Below, piece after piece: positions 15,946-25,313 of a DNA stretch of 64,000 nucleotides. The position numbers and the translations under genes are program-made. Under the pieces are notes generated by a model. It was not told the origin of the DNA, did not search any database, and saw nothing but the letters and a program-made list of their open reading frames with translations. Numbering within the stretch: position 1 is the stretch's first letter; each line of letters opens with the position of its first letter. This DNA is from Nevskiales bacterium (GTDB taxonomy: Bacteria; Pseudomonadota; Gammaproteobacteria; Nevskiales; Nevskiaceae), in contig JAQVDP010000004.1 in the NCBI GenBank assembly GCA_028698335.1, positions 124,001 through 188,000 on the forward strand, read 5' to 3'.

Positions 15946-17958
15946 TCAGCCCGGTGCGCGGTCGGTTTGCGTCGGCTCGATCTGCACCAGCAGCTGCCGA
16001 TTGCGCACCTGCTGCCCGACTTCGGTGCTCACGGCCACCACGGTTCCGCCGACCGGCAGCGACAGGCGGAATTCCATTTTCATCGCCTCGAGGATCGCCA
16101 GCGTCTGCCCCTTTTCGACGACATCTCCGGCCGCGACGGAAACCGCGACGATCTTGCCGTCCGAATTGGCGAGCAGTCGTCCGTCGGATCCGGCGGCGGC
16201 CGACTGTGCCGGCGCCAGCGTGACATCCTCGAACACCTCGCAACAACCGCTGGCCTCAAGCCAGATCCGGGTGCCGTCGCGCGCCACCCGCGCCTCGGCA
16301 CCGACACCGTCGATTGCGTAGACGAACCCTTCGGCGTCGTGCCGCTCGACCTCGATCGACAAAACCGACTCGTCCAGTCGCACCTCGAAGCGCCGCGGCG
16401 ACCGTACCGCCATCTCCACCCGGTACAGTCGATCACGCCATCTGAGCGAGTACGGTGTCGGAAACACATGCGAGCTGTGCCAGCCCTCGAATTCATCACC
16501 AAGCGCGTGCTCGTCCGCGAGTCGGCGTGCATCATCCAGATACAGCGCGACGACCACCAGCCCGATCTGCTGCAACGTCGGTTGCTGGCACCCAAGCACG
16601 GACTGCGGGAAATGACGCGCGATGAATCCGGTATCGAAATGTCCGTCCGCGAAGGCATCGTGCCCGACGAAAGACCGCAGCGCGACCTTGTTGCTGAGCA
16701 CACCGAGCAGCACGGTGTCATCGAGCGCCTTTGCCAGTCGCGCCCGCGCCGTCTCGCGATCCTTGCCCCATGCGATGATCTTGCCCTGCATCGAGTCGTA
16801 GTACGGGCTGATCACCTGGCCCGTATGCAGGCCGGTGTCGACCCGGATCCCTTCGCCCTGTGGTGCCCGCCACCGCAACACCTGCCCTGCCTGGGGCAGA
16901 TATTCGCGGGTCGGGTCCTCCGCGCACAGCCGCGCCTCGATCGCCCATCCACTCCGCCGCGCGTCGATCTGCTGCTGCGTCAACGGCAACGCTGAGCCCT
17001 GCGCAACCAGTAGCTGCCATTCAACGAGATCGAGCCCGTAGACGGCCTCGGTCACGGGATGTTCCACCTGCAGGCGGGTGTTCATTTCCAGGAAATAGAA
17101 CTGTCCGTCGGCCGCCAGCATGAACTCGACCGTTCCGGCGCCGACATAGTCGACAGCGCGTGCCGCTGCGATCGCGGCCGCGCCCATCCGCCGACGCAGA
17201 TCGTCGTCCACGGCAGGCGAAGGCGATTCCTCCAGAACCTTCTGGTTGCGACGCTGCACCGAACAGTCGCGTTCACCGAGATGAACGACGTTGCCGTGGC
17301 GATCACCGAAGACCTGGATTTCCACATGGCGCGCATGCGTCACTGCCTTCTCGATCAGCAACTCACCACTACCGAAGGCGCTCGCCGCCTCGCTGCGCGC
17401 CGACCGGATCTGCTCGAGCAGCACTGCGTCATCGTCGACCAGACGCATGCCGCGCCCGCCGCCGCCGGCCGCAGCCTTGATCATCACCGGGAACCCGATC
17501 CGGCGCGCTTCCGCCGCCAAGGTGTCGTCCGACTGGTCGGCGCCCTGATATCCAGGTACACAGGGCACCCCGGCCTCGATCATGCGCGCCTTGGCCGCGG
17601 ATTTGTTGCCCATGGCCTCGATCGAACCTGGATCCGGCCCGACAAAAACCAGTCCCGCATCCACGACAGCCTGCGCGAAATCGGCTCGCTCCGACAGAAA
17701 GCCGTATCCGGGATGGACCGCGTCGGCGCCGCTGCGCTTCGCCGCTTCGATCACCCTTTCGATCGACAGATACGATTCGGCTGCGGGCGCCGGACCGATG
17801 CAGACGGCGTGATCGGCATCGCGGACATGCCGCGCATCGCGGTCGGCTTCGCTGAACACCGCCACGGCACCATAGCCCTGCGCGCGCGCCGTGCGTATGA
17901 CCCGGACTGCGATCTCGCCTCGATTGGCGACGAGTATCCTGGTGAAGCGCTTGCTCAT
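15946..17958 (-). CDS. Biotin-dependent acyl-CoA carboxylase alpha subunit (geranyl-/methylcrotonyl-CoA type)
   Basis: A 670-residue biotin carboxylase plus biotin carrier. The biotin carboxylase domain spans about 1-445 (ILVANRGEIAVR; the ATP-grasp glycine loop AAAGGGGRGMR; FLEMNTRLQVEHPVTE). A BT-like interaction region follows (about 460-590), then a C-terminal biotinyl domain with EAMKME, K627 being the biotinylated lysine. It carboxylates biotin for the beta subunit at 18.8-20.4 kb; the two are split by an enoyl-CoA hydratase gene, an order seen in both liu (leucine) and atu (terpene) clusters. The AtuA-family neighbour and the absence of HMG-CoA lyase favour an AtuF-like role, but sequence alone does not decide. 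Start ATG at 17958, 7 bases after the hydratase stop. Confidence 0.85.
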   Translation of the reverse strand: MSKRFTRILVANRGEIAVRVIRTARAQGYGAVAVFSEADRDARHVRDADHAVCIGPAPAAESYLSIERVIEAAKRSGADAVHPGYGFLSERADFAQAVVDAGLVFVGPDPGSIEAMGNKSAAKARMIEAGVPCVPGYQGADQSDDTLAAEARRIGFPVMIKAAAGGGGRGMRLVDDDAVLLEQIRSARSEAASAFGSGELLIEKAVTHARHVEIQVFGDRHGNVVHLGERDCSVQRRNQKVLEESPSPAVDDDLRRRMGAAAIAAARAVDYVGAGTVEFMLAADGQFYFLEMNTRLQVEHPVTEAVYGLDLVEWQLLVAQGSALPLTQQQIDARRSGWAIEARLCAEDPTREYLPQAGQVLRWRAPQGEGIRVDTGLHTGQVISPYYDSMQGKIIAWGKDRETARARLAKALDDTVLLGVLSNKVALRSFVGHDAFADGHFDTGFIARHFPQSVLGCQQPTLQQIGLVVVALYLDDARRLADEHALGDEFEGWHSSHVFPTPYSLRWRDRLYRVEMAVRSPRRFEVRLDESVLSIEVERHDAEGFVYAIDGVGAEARVARDGTRIWLEASGCCEVFEDVTLAPAQSAAAGSDGRLLANSDGKIVAVSVAAGDVVEKGQTLAILEAMKMEFRLSLPVGGTVVAVSTEVGQQVRNRQLLVQIEPTQTDRAPG

Positions 17959-17965
17959 TGCTTGC

Positions 17966-18790
17966 TCATTCCTCGTTGTTTTCCGCCACAGCCCACTTCG
18001 CCTTGCGCTTCTGCAGGAACGCCGAAATACCCTCTGGCGCCTCGGCACCGCGGGCACAGCCGGCAAACTGCCGGGCGGCTGCGTCCAGTACGGCGTCCAT
18101 GTCCTGGCGTGCCGCGTCCAGGACGATGGCCTTGGTCACCGCATTGGCGTGCGGCGCGCATTCGCGGACCCGCGCGACCGTCTCGGCGAGCTTTCGCGCC
18201 AACTCGTCCTCATCGCCGAAGGTGTCGTGAACGATGCCGAGCTGCCGTGCCTCGGATCCGCGAAACTCCGCCCCGGTCAGGCACAGGCGCCGCGCCTGGG
18301 TGAGCCCGACCCGCTCGACCACGAACGGTGCGATCTGTGCCGGCGGCAGGCCCCTCCGGGTTTCAGGCAGGCCGAATTTCGCCGTCTCGTGCGCCAGTGC
18401 GATGTCCGAAACGCAGACCAGCCCGAAACCACCACCCAACACCGAACCTTCGCAGACAGCAATGACCACGGCGGGCACGCGCCCGACCTTGCGCAGCATC
18501 GTGCCGAAGCGGCGCGACGAGACCTCGATCGGATCGGTCCCGTCCCGGGCGGGCTGGAGCCCGCCCGCCATGACCTCGCGCAGGTCCGCTCCCGCGCAGA
18601 AATGGCCGCCGGCCCCGCGCAGCACCATCGCCCGGACCTCTTCACGGCTCGCGACCTGCTCGCAGACCCTCTCGATCTGCTCGACCATTGCCAGCGTCAG
18701 GGCGTTGCGCGTCTCCGGGCGGTTCAGCGTGACCTCGAGCACCCCGTCTGCGTAGGCCAGCGCCACGGCATCGAATTCCGGCAACTCCAT
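17966..18790 (-). CDS. Enoyl-CoA hydratase/isomerase family protein (AtuE/LiuC-like)
   Basis: A 274-residue crotonase-fold protein, with VTLNRPETRNAL near the start, the oxyanion-hole segments GAGGHFCAGADL and GSVLGGGFGLV, and GLPETRRGLPPAQIAPFVV. Between the two carboxylase genes, it would hydrate the carboxylated product (isohexenylglutaconyl-CoA in the Atu pathway or methylglutaconyl-CoA in the Liu pathway). The ATG at 18790 follows a strong GGAGGGAG. The usual second glutamate position reads SVLGGGFG, so the acid/base pair should be checked by alignment. Confidence 0.82.
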   Translation of the reverse strand: MELPEFDAVALAYADGVLEVTLNRPETRNALTLAMVEQIERVCEQVASREEVRAMVLRGAGGHFCAGADLREVMAGGLQPARDGTDPIEVSSRRFGTMLRKVGRVPAVVIAVCEGSVLGGGFGLVCVSDIALAHETAKFGLPETRRGLPPAQIAPFVVERVGLTQARRLCLTGAEFRGSEARQLGIVHDTFGDEDELARKLAETVARVRECAPHANAVTKAIVLDAARQDMDAVLDAAARQFAGCARGAEAPEGISAFLQKRKAKWAVAENNEE

Positions 18791-18822
18791 TTCCACTCCC
18801 TCCGCTCCTTTGCGCGCCAGGA

Positions 18823-20448
18823 TCAGAAACGGGCGACGCCAAAACTGTTGGCGCAAAGCTCACGTACCTGCGCCTCGCGACAGACCGACAGACACAGCCC
18901 CAGCACCCGACGGGTGTCGCGGGGATCGATCAGGCCGTCGTCAAACAGCCGCGCGGTCGCGGCAAAGGCGTGCGACTCCTTGTCGAACTGGTTGACGATG
19001 TTCTGGCGGATCATCGCCAGCATCTTCTCGTCGGCCTCGGACATCTGCTTGTGCTGTTTGGCCCATTTCTCCCGCGTGATGATTTCCATGACCCCGGCCG
19101 CCTGCTCACCCCCCATCACCGACGTGCGCGAATTCGGCCATGCGAAGATGAAATGCGGGCCGAACCCACGACCACACATGCCGTAGTTGCCGGCGCCGAA
19201 AGAACCGCCCATGACGATCGTGATCTGCGGCACCGTCGCATTGGCCACGGCCTGGATCATTTTCGAACCGTGCTTGACGATGCCGCCCTGCTCGCTTTCG
19301 GTTCCGACCATGTAGCCGGTGGTGTTCATCAGGTACACGATGGGGATGTCGGCCTGGCAGCAGAGCTGAATGAACTGACCGGCCTTGACCGCACCCTTGG
19401 TGGTGATGGGGCCGTTGTTCGAGATGATTCCGATCTGGTGCCCGTGCAGCACCGCACGACCACAGATCGTCTGCTGATCGAACTCGGTCTTGAAATCGAG
19501 AAACTCGGAGCCGTCGACGATCCGCGCGATCACTTCGCGGCAGTCGAACGGTTGCCGGTAGTCCGGCGGCACCGCCCCGCACAACTCGTCGACGTCGTAA
19601 AGCGGCGCCCGGACCGGGCGCAGTTCCAGACGTGGCCGTCGTCCGTTCCAGTTGAGATTGGCCACGATTTCGCGCGCGATGCGGATGCCGTCGACATCGT
19701 TTTCGGCGATGAATTCGCTGGTCCCCGCGACCTGGCAATGCATCTCGGCACCACCGAGGTCCTCGTCCTTGGCGATCTCGCCGGTGGCTGCCTTCAGCAG
19801 CGGCGGGCCGGCGAGGAAGACCTTGGCCCGCTTGCGAACCATGACCACGTAGTCCGACAGACCCGGCATGTACGCGCCACCCGCGGTCGACGAGCCGTGC
19901 ACGACGGTGACCTGGGGAATGCCCGCCGCCGACAGCCGGCACTGATTGGCGAAGGTCCTGCCGCCGGGGATGAACACATCGGCCTGATACATCAGATTGG
20001 CCCCGCCGGACTCGATCATCGAAACCACCGGCAGCTTCTGCTGCAGGGCGATCTCCTGGATGCGCAATCCCTTCTGAACGCCCCAGGGCGTCATCGTGCC
20101 GCCCTTGATCGCCGAATTGGACGCAGTAACGATGCAGCGTACGCCGGACACGTAGCCGATCCCGGCGATGGTGTTGCCGCCGGCCAGAGAGCCGTCCTTG
20201 TCGTCGTGCTGTTTGTAGCCGGCCAGCGTCGACAGCTCGAGCCACGGCGAGCCACGGTCCAGCATCAGATGCACGCGCTCCCGCGGCAGGATCTGGCCGC
20301 GATCGTGGAAGCGCTGACGCTTGCTTTCCTCGGCTTCGCGCCCCTTGCTCTCAATCGCACGCCACGCCCCGATCAGCTCCAGCATCGCCGACCGGTTCTG
20401 CTGGAACTGTTCGCTGGCGGGATTCAGCTTCGACTCGATAATCGACAT
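18823..20448 (-). CDS. Acyl-CoA carboxylase beta subunit (carboxyltransferase; AtuC/LiuB-like)
   Basis: Carboxyltransferase that moves CO2 from biotin to a branched enoyl-CoA. There are 541 residues from the ATG at 20448 (a GTG at 20457 adds three). Two crotonase-like lobes are visible: N-lobe GSSTAGGAYMPGLSDYVVMV and AGPPLLKAATGE, C-lobe NTTGYMVGTESEQGGIVKHG and GGSFGAGNYGMCGRGFGP, all typical of the MCC/GCC group. The segments AGGNTIAGIG and SNSAIKGGTMTPWG look to me more like geranyl-CoA than methylcrotonyl-CoA carboxylases, but I cannot align here. It is first of the minus-strand unit beta - hydratase - alpha, with an operator-like site about 70 bases upstream. Confidence 0.85.
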   Translation of the reverse strand: MSIIESKLNPASEQFQQNRSAMLELIGAWRAIESKGREAEESKRQRFHDRGQILPRERVHLMLDRGSPWLELSTLAGYKQHDDKDGSLAGGNTIAGIGYVSGVRCIVTASNSAIKGGTMTPWGVQKGLRIQEIALQQKLPVVSMIESGGANLMYQADVFIPGGRTFANQCRLSAAGIPQVTVVHGSSTAGGAYMPGLSDYVVMVRKRAKVFLAGPPLLKAATGEIAKDEDLGGAEMHCQVAGTSEFIAENDVDGIRIAREIVANLNWNGRRPRLELRPVRAPLYDVDELCGAVPPDYRQPFDCREVIARIVDGSEFLDFKTEFDQQTICGRAVLHGHQIGIISNNGPITTKGAVKAGQFIQLCCQADIPIVYLMNTTGYMVGTESEQGGIVKHGSKMIQAVANATVPQITIVMGGSFGAGNYGMCGRGFGPHFIFAWPNSRTSVMGGEQAAGVMEIITREKWAKQHKQMSEADEKMLAMIRQNIVNQFDKESHAFAATARLFDDGLIDPRDTRRVLGLCLSVCREAQVRELCANSFGVARF

Positions 20449-20458
20449 TTCCGACACG

Positions 20459-20472
20459 CCTATCCGAATAGG
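20459..20472. promoter_or_regulatory. Short inverted repeat CCTAT-N4-ATAGG before the carboxylase beta gene
   Basis: Perfect 5-bp arms, located 11 bases before the ATG and just upstream of the alternative GTG. It could be part of an operator or overlap the ribosome binding site (GGATAGG on the coding strand). Weak by itself. Confidence 0.3.
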
Positions 20473-20514
20473 TATCGGGGATCGAGTCTATATGAAGTAT
20501 CAGCTCAAATTAAC

Positions 20515-20530
20515 AACAATATGCATTACC
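20515..20530. promoter_or_regulatory. Operator-like site B, AACAA-N6-TTACC
   Basis: AACAATATGCATTACC on the plus strand, matching the right half of operator A exactly and the left half at AA. It sits about 67 bases before the carboxylase beta ATG, near a plausible minus-strand promoter (TTGTTA about 17 bases before ATATAG, with TTGTTA inside the site). Confidence 0.55.
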
Positions 20531-20560
20531 TATATTCAGGACGGATGCCGACATGGCCGC

Positions 20561-21430
20561 TCAGGTGCCGGGCACAGCCTTCGGCTTCACCGCACGGTGG
20601 AAGCCGGCATACGGCCTCGAGCGGTTCTGGTTGAGCAGCGGGAACGCCTTGGCGCCCAGCCCGCTGCCCCCGTCGATCTTGATGCAGGTGCCGGTGATGA
20701 ACGCTGCAGCCTCGGACAGCAGGAACACGATTGCGGAACTGACCTCCGCCTCCTCGCCCATGCGCTGCAACGGTGCCAGCCCCGCCAGCTTCGGAATCAC
20801 CTGGGTCGCGAAGATCGGATCATAGTGATCCATACCGCTGGAGGCGATGTAACCTGGCGCAACGGCGTTGACCCGGACACCCGCAACCCCCCACTCCACG
20901 GCAGCGGTTTCGGTGAAGTTGAGCATACCGGCGCGGGCGGCGCCGCTGTGCCCCATCCCCGGCATCCCGCCCCACATGTCCGCAATCATGTTCACGATGG
21001 ACCCGGTGTTCTTTTTCATGAACTGCGTGTAGACCTCACGCGCGACCAGAAATCCGCCGGTGAGGTTGTTGGCCACGACCGCATCCCACCCCTTCTTCGA
21101 AATCGCTTCCAACGGCGAGGGGTACTGACCACCGGCGTTGTTGACCAGACCGTGAATCGCGCCCCGGTCATCGAGTACACGCTTGACCGCGTCACGCACC
21201 GCATCCTCGTCGCGGATGTCGAAGCTCACCGAACTGGCGGAACCGCCGTCTTCGGCGATCTCGCTCAGGGTCCGCTCCAGTTTCTCGGGCTTGCGCCCGG
21301 TGATCACGACGTGTGCGCCGAGACTGGCGAGTTCGTGCGCGACACAGCGACCGATGCCGGAGCCACCGCCGGTCACCACAATGGTCTGCCCCTCAAACGA
21401 ACCCGGCGCAAAAACTGAACGGTACCCCAT
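20561..21430 (-). CDS. Short-chain dehydrogenase/reductase, PECR-like, with non-canonical active site (AtuB/AtuG-like)
   Basis: A 289-residue SDR with a Rossmann start VVTGGGSGIGRCV (GGGSGIG 21-27), NNAG (97-100) and a C-terminal TGTCIKIDGGSGL. The usual YxxxK is absent: the region reads HSGAARAG (161-168), the same pattern as peroxisomal trans-2-enoyl-CoA reductases, and the nearby position where that family has YxxxK reads MLNFTE here. A role in reducing an enoyl-CoA or oxidising a terpenoid alcohol/hydroxyacyl-CoA is possible from context. The ATG at 21430 has GAGGA upstream. Two operator-like sites lie within 170 bases upstream. Confidence 0.82.
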   Translation of the reverse strand: MGYRSVFAPGSFEGQTIVVTGGGSGIGRCVAHELASLGAHVVITGRKPEKLERTLSEIAEDGGSASSVSFDIRDEDAVRDAVKRVLDDRGAIHGLVNNAGGQYPSPLEAISKKGWDAVVANNLTGGFLVAREVYTQFMKKNTGSIVNMIADMWGGMPGMGHSGAARAGMLNFTETAAVEWGVAGVRVNAVAPGYIASSGMDHYDPIFATQVIPKLAGLAPLQRMGEEAEVSSAIVFLLSEAAAFITGTCIKIDGGSGLGAKAFPLLNQNRSRPYAGFHRAVKPKAVPGT

Positions 21431-21486
21431 GACTGCAGTCCTCGAGAAAGATGAATCGCCTACGCGCGGAAGCCGCGGCACGATGA

Positions 21487-21502
21487 GGTAACGGTATTTA
21501 CC
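21487..21502. promoter_or_regulatory. Operator-like site C, GGTAA-N6-TTACC
   Basis: GGTAACGGTATTTACC, a perfect 5-bp inverted repeat with the same spacing as operator A, about 57-72 bases before the SDR start codon. Confidence 0.6.
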
Positions 21503-21565
21503 CGAAACCCCGCTCGACATCGGCCTTGTTGTGGGCAAGGGACAGGAGCCCTTGCGCTTGTGGAA

Positions 21566-21599
21566 ATTCTACAGAATTTGCCTGACAACTGATATTACC
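21566..21599 (-). promoter_or_regulatory. Candidate SDR promoter with operator-like site D (GACAA-N6-TTACC) on its -35
   Basis: On the minus strand TAGAAT (21566-21571) is a good -10. The -35 position 17 bases upstream (21589-21594) falls inside GACAACTGATATTACC (21584-21599), the fourth copy of the motif. Binding there would cover the -35, which fits repression. Whether this or another promoter drives the SDR gene is not known. Confidence 0.45.
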
Positions 21600-21651
21600 G
21601 ACATGCAGTTCCCACCTGGAAAACCGCCGCCGCCCAGACGCCGGCAGACAC

Positions 21652-21681
21652 AAAAAAGGCGCGAACCCGGGGGTTCGCGCC
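21652..21681 (-). terminator. Intrinsic terminator after etfA
   Basis: Arms GGCGCGAACCC / GGGTTCGCGCC (21658-21668, 21671-21681), followed on the minus strand by six T. It lies 30 bases after the etfA stop and separates the etfBA unit from the SDR gene. Confidence 0.88.
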
Positions 21682-21711
21682 TTGCGCCGCTCTGCGCTGG
21701 ACAGGGAGGCC

Positions 21712-22644
21712 TTACAGCTTTCCGGTCAGCTCCGGCAGCACCTGGAACAGGTCGCCGACGAGGCCGAAATCGGCGACCTCGAAGATCGGCGCTTCCGGGT
21801 CCTTGTTGATCGCAACGATGGTGCGGGCGTCCTTGATGCCGGCCAGATGCTGGATCGCACCCGAGATGCCGACCGCGAAGTACAGCTCCGGAGCGATGAT
21901 CTTGCCGGTCTGGCCGACCTGCATGTCGTTGGGCACGTAGCCCGAATCGACCGCGGCACGCGACGCGCCGACGGCGGCGCCGATCTTGTCCGCGAAGTCA
22001 TAGACGACCTTGAAGTTCTCGGAGCTGCCGAGCGCGCGGCCACCGGAGACGACACGGGCGGCGGACTGCAGATCCGGACGCTCGGACTTCTGCGCCTCCA
22101 GCTTCACGTAACGGGTATGGCTCGGCAGCGCCGCGTCAACCGTCACTGCCTCGACCGCGGCACTGCCGCCTTCGGCCACGCCCTGGAACGACGCCAGGCG
22201 CACCGTGGCGACAACCGTGCCTTCCGGCGCTTCGACGGTCGTGATCGCGTTGCCCGCGTAGATCGGACGATCGAAGCTCGACGCGCCGTGCACCGCCATG
22301 ATGTCGCTGACCTGCTGCACGTCCAGCTTCGCGGCGACGCGCGGCGCCAGATCCTTGCCGAAGGTTCCGCCCGGGAACAGGACGTGGCTATAGCCCTTCG
22401 CCAGCTCGACGATCTGCGGCGCCAGGATCGCTGCAACCGGGTTGGCGTTGGCGGCGTTGCTGACCGCCAGCACCTTGCTGACGCCGTCGAGCTTGGCGGC
22501 CTGATCGGCGACCGCTGCGGCATCGGCCGCGAAGACGGCGATTTCGATCTCACCGCCGATGCCCTTGGCGGCGGCGACGGTCTTGGCGACACCGGCACTC
22601 AGCTGGCCATCGGCGTGTTCTGCAATAACTAGAATCTTGCTCAT
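21712..22644 (-). CDS. etfA: Electron transfer flavoprotein subunit alpha
   Basis: FAD-binding subunit of ETF, which accepts electrons from acyl-CoA dehydrogenases. It has 310 residues, with the C-terminal FAD domain signature [33 protein letters not shown], and [20 protein letters not shown], then [19 protein letters not shown]. It follows etfB by 26 bases and ends at a terminator. The partner dehydrogenase is probably the one at 10.7 kb, among others. Confidence 0.96.
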   Translation of the reverse strand: MSKILVIAEHADGQLSAGVAKTVAAAKGIGGEIEIAVFAADAAAVADQAAKLDGVSKVLAVSNAANANPVAAILAPQIVELAKGYSHVLFPGGTFGKDLAPRVAAKLDVQQVSDIMAVHGASSFDRPIYAGNAITTVEAPEGTVVATVRLASFQGVAEGGSAAVEAVTVDAALPSHTRYVKLEAQKSERPDLQSAARVVSGGRALGSSENFKVVYDFADKIGAAVGASRAAVDSGYVPNDMQVGQTGKIIAPELYFAVGISGAIQHLAGIKDARTIVAINKDPEAPIFEVADFGLVGDLFQVLPELTGKL

Positions 22645-22670
22645 CGTTGTTTCTCGTCCGTAGCCCGTGA

Positions 22671-23417
22671 TCAGAGGAGGCCCTTGCCCTTGAGCGCTTC
22701 CACCAGCTCATCGGTCGTCTTGACCATGATGCCCTTGGAGCGACTCGGCGGCGGCGCCGTCTTCGTCGTCTTCACGCCGGCGCCGGCGGTGACGCCCAGA
22801 TCAGCCAGCGAAACCGTTTCGATCGGCTTCTTCTTGGCCTTCATGATGTCCGGCAGCTTCAGATAGCGCGGCTCGTTCAGACGCAGGTCCGTCGTGATGA
22901 CGGCCGGCAGGTCGACCTCGAGAACCTCGAGGCCGGCGTCGACCTCACGGGTTACGACGGCCTTTTCGCCATCGATTTCGACCTTGGACGCGAACGTCGC
23001 CTGGGCGATATCGAGCAGGCTCGCGACCATCTGCCCGGTCTGGTTGGCGTCGTCGTCGATCGCCTGCTTGCCGCACAGGAACAGCTTCGCGTCTTCCTTC
23101 TTGACCGCAGCGGCCAGGGCCTTGGCGGCGGTCAGCGGCTGGATCTCGCCATCATCCTTGATGTGGATCGCGCGATCGGCACCGAATGCCAGCGCCGTAC
23201 GCAGCGTTTCCTCATTCTTGGCACCGCCGATGGTCACGGCAACGATCTCGGTGACCGTGCCCTTTTCCTTCAGGCGGACCGCTTCTTCCATGGCGATTTC
23301 GTCGAACGGATTCATCGAGTGCTTCACGCCATCGGTGACCACGCCCGAACCGTCGGGCTTGACCTGGATGCGGACGTTGTAGTCCACGACGCGTTTAACG
23401 CTCACGAGTGCTTTCAT
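22671..23417 (-). CDS. etfB: Electron transfer flavoprotein subunit beta
   Basis: AMP-binding subunit of ETF, 248 residues beginning MKALVSVKRVVDYNVRIQVK. It contains KHSMNPFDEIAMEEAVRLKE and the AMP-site segment CGKQAIDDDANQTGQMVA, typical of EtfB, and the recognition-loop region EVDLPAVITTDLRLNEPRYL. It is encoded directly before etfA and after the ETF-quinone oxidoreductase gene on the same strand. Confidence 0.96.
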   Translation of the reverse strand: MKALVSVKRVVDYNVRIQVKPDGSGVVTDGVKHSMNPFDEIAMEEAVRLKEKGTVTEIVAVTIGGAKNEETLRTALAFGADRAIHIKDDGEIQPLTAAKALAAAVKKEDAKLFLCGKQAIDDDANQTGQMVASLLDIAQATFASKVEIDGEKAVVTREVDAGLEVLEVDLPAVITTDLRLNEPRYLKLPDIMKAKKKPIETVSLADLGVTAGAGVKTTKTAPPPSRSKGIMVKTTDELVEALKGKGLL

Positions 23418-23510
23418 CGGCTCTTCTCTATCTACGTAAAACAGTCACTTGGGGTATTTCAGGCTGGCGCGTACCGCACCGCCACATGCATCCGTCGCCG
23501 ACGGCGTGGA

Positions 23511-25172
23511 TCACATGTTGGCGTAATTCGGTCCGCCGCCGCCCTCGGGGGCGACCCAGTTGATGTTCTGGGCGGGGTCCTTGATGTCGCAGGTCTTGCA
23601 GTGTACGCAATTCTGCGCATTGATCTGAAATCGCTTGTCGCTGCCTTCTCCGACCACTTCGTAGACACCCGCGGGGCAGTAGCGCTGCGCCGGCTCGTCG
23701 TACATCGGCAGGTTCTGCGCGATCGGGATGCTCGGGTCCTTCAGCTGCAGATGGACCGGCTGGTCCTCCTCGTGGTTGGTGCTCGACAGGAACACCGATG
23801 ACAGCTTGTCGAAGCTGATCTTGCCGTCCGGCTTCGGGTAGTCGATCTTCTGCGACTCCGCCGCCGGCTTCAGCGTCTTGTGATCGGGCTTGAGGTCATG
23901 GAAGGTCCACGGGAACTTGCCGCCGAAGATGTTCTGCTCGATCCAGTTGATCGCGCCACCGATCAGCGATCCGAACTTGTGCATGATCGGACCGAAGTTG
24001 CGGCTGCGGTACAGCTCGTCGTAGAGCCAGCTGGCCTTGAACTTGGTCGCGTAGCCATCGAGTCTGGCGCTGCCGTCCGCACCGGCAATGAGCGCTTCGG
24101 CGACCGCTTCGGCGGCGATCATGCCGGACTTCATCGCGGTGTGGCTGCCCTTGATCTTGGCGAAGTTCATCGTGCCCAGGTCGCAGCCGGCCAGCACGCC
24201 GCCGGGGAAGGCCATATCCGGCATCGAGTTGAGGCCGCCCTTGCAGATCGCGCGGGCGCCATAGGCCACGCGGGTGCCGCCCTCCAGGTACTGACGGATC
24301 ACCGGATGCTGCTTGAAGCGCTGGAACTCGTCGAACGGCGACAGATACGGATTCGAATATGACAGGTCCACGATCAGTCCGACATAGACCGTGTTGTCCT
24401 CGAGGTGATACAGGAACGAACCACCCAGGGCGCTGGTACCGACCAGATCCAGCGGCCAGCCCGCGCCGTGCACGACCAGGCCCGGCTCGAACTTGGACGG
24501 GTCGACCGTCCAGATTTCCTTCAGACCGATACCGTAGTGCTGCGGATCGGCGTTCTTGTCGAGGCCATACTGCGCGATCAGCTGCTTGCCGATGTGACCG
24601 CGGCAACCCTCGGCAAAGATCGTGTACTTGGCGCGCAGCTCCATGCCCGGCGTGTAGTCCGGCTTGTGCTCGCCCTCGCGGGTGACGCCCATGTCGCCGA
24701 CGGTGATGCCCTTGACCACGCCATCCTCGATGATCGCGGTCTGCGCGGCGAAACCGGGATAGATCTCGCAGCCGAGGTCCTCGGCCTGTTGGCCCAGCCA
24801 GCGACACAGATTCGCCAGCGAGATGATGTAGTTGCCCTCGTTGTGCATCGTCTTGGGCACGAACAGCCCGGGCATCTTGAAGCCCTTCTCGGCGCTGGTG
24901 AAGAAATAGATGTCGTCGCGCTTGACCGGCGTCTTCAGCGGCGCGCCCTTTTCCTTCCAGTCCGGGAACAGTTCGTTGAGTGCACGCGGCTCGAACACCG
25001 CACCCGAGAGGATGTGGGCGCCGACTTCGGATCCCTTCTCGACGACGCAGACGCTCAGCTCCTGCCCGGCCTCGGCGGCCTTCTGCTTGAGCCGGCACGC
25101 CGCCGACAGTCCGGCCGGGCCGGCACCGACGACGACCACATCGTATTCCATGACATCGCGTTCTACGGACAT
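23511..25172 (-). CDS. Electron transfer flavoprotein:ubiquinone oxidoreductase
   Basis: ETF-QO carries electrons from reduced ETF into the quinone pool at the inner membrane. It has 553 residues, with an N-terminal FAD site DVVVVGAGPAGLSAACRLKQ, ILSGAVFEPRAL, and a C-terminal [4Fe-4S] domain with CPAGVYE followed by CVHCKTCDIKDP. The ATG at 25172 has AGGAAG upstream; an in-frame ATG at 25151 is a second option. It lies upstream of etfB on the same strand, giving a complete dehydrogenase-to-quinone electron path in the cluster. Confidence 0.95.
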   Translation of the reverse strand: MSVERDVMEYDVVVVGAGPAGLSAACRLKQKAAEAGQELSVCVVEKGSEVGAHILSGAVFEPRALNELFPDWKEKGAPLKTPVKRDDIYFFTSAEKGFKMPGLFVPKTMHNEGNYIISLANLCRWLGQQAEDLGCEIYPGFAAQTAIIEDGVVKGITVGDMGVTREGEHKPDYTPGMELRAKYTIFAEGCRGHIGKQLIAQYGLDKNADPQHYGIGLKEIWTVDPSKFEPGLVVHGAGWPLDLVGTSALGGSFLYHLEDNTVYVGLIVDLSYSNPYLSPFDEFQRFKQHPVIRQYLEGGTRVAYGARAICKGGLNSMPDMAFPGGVLAGCDLGTMNFAKIKGSHTAMKSGMIAAEAVAEALIAGADGSARLDGYATKFKASWLYDELYRSRNFGPIMHKFGSLIGGAINWIEQNIFGGKFPWTFHDLKPDHKTLKPAAESQKIDYPKPDGKISFDKLSSVFLSSTNHEEDQPVHLQLKDPSIPIAQNLPMYDEPAQRYCPAGVYEVVGEGSDKRFQINAQNCVHCKTCDIKDPAQNINWVAPEGGGGPNYANM

Positions 25173-25313
25173 GCGCGTACTTCCTAGCGGTCCAAGCCTT
25201 GGGCGCTCGGACCCGTCATAAAAGTGGATTCAGGGGGGCGCATTGTAGTCGACATCCGCACTTGTCGCAGCGCAGCAGCGGCGCCCGCCGCTGTCCCGGC
25301 AGCCAGTGCGCAG

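Noticed and set aside
17059-18303. 414-residue plus-strand open frame over the carboxylase alpha gene
   Set aside because: Antisense to a biotin carboxylase with all motifs; no start signal or domain.
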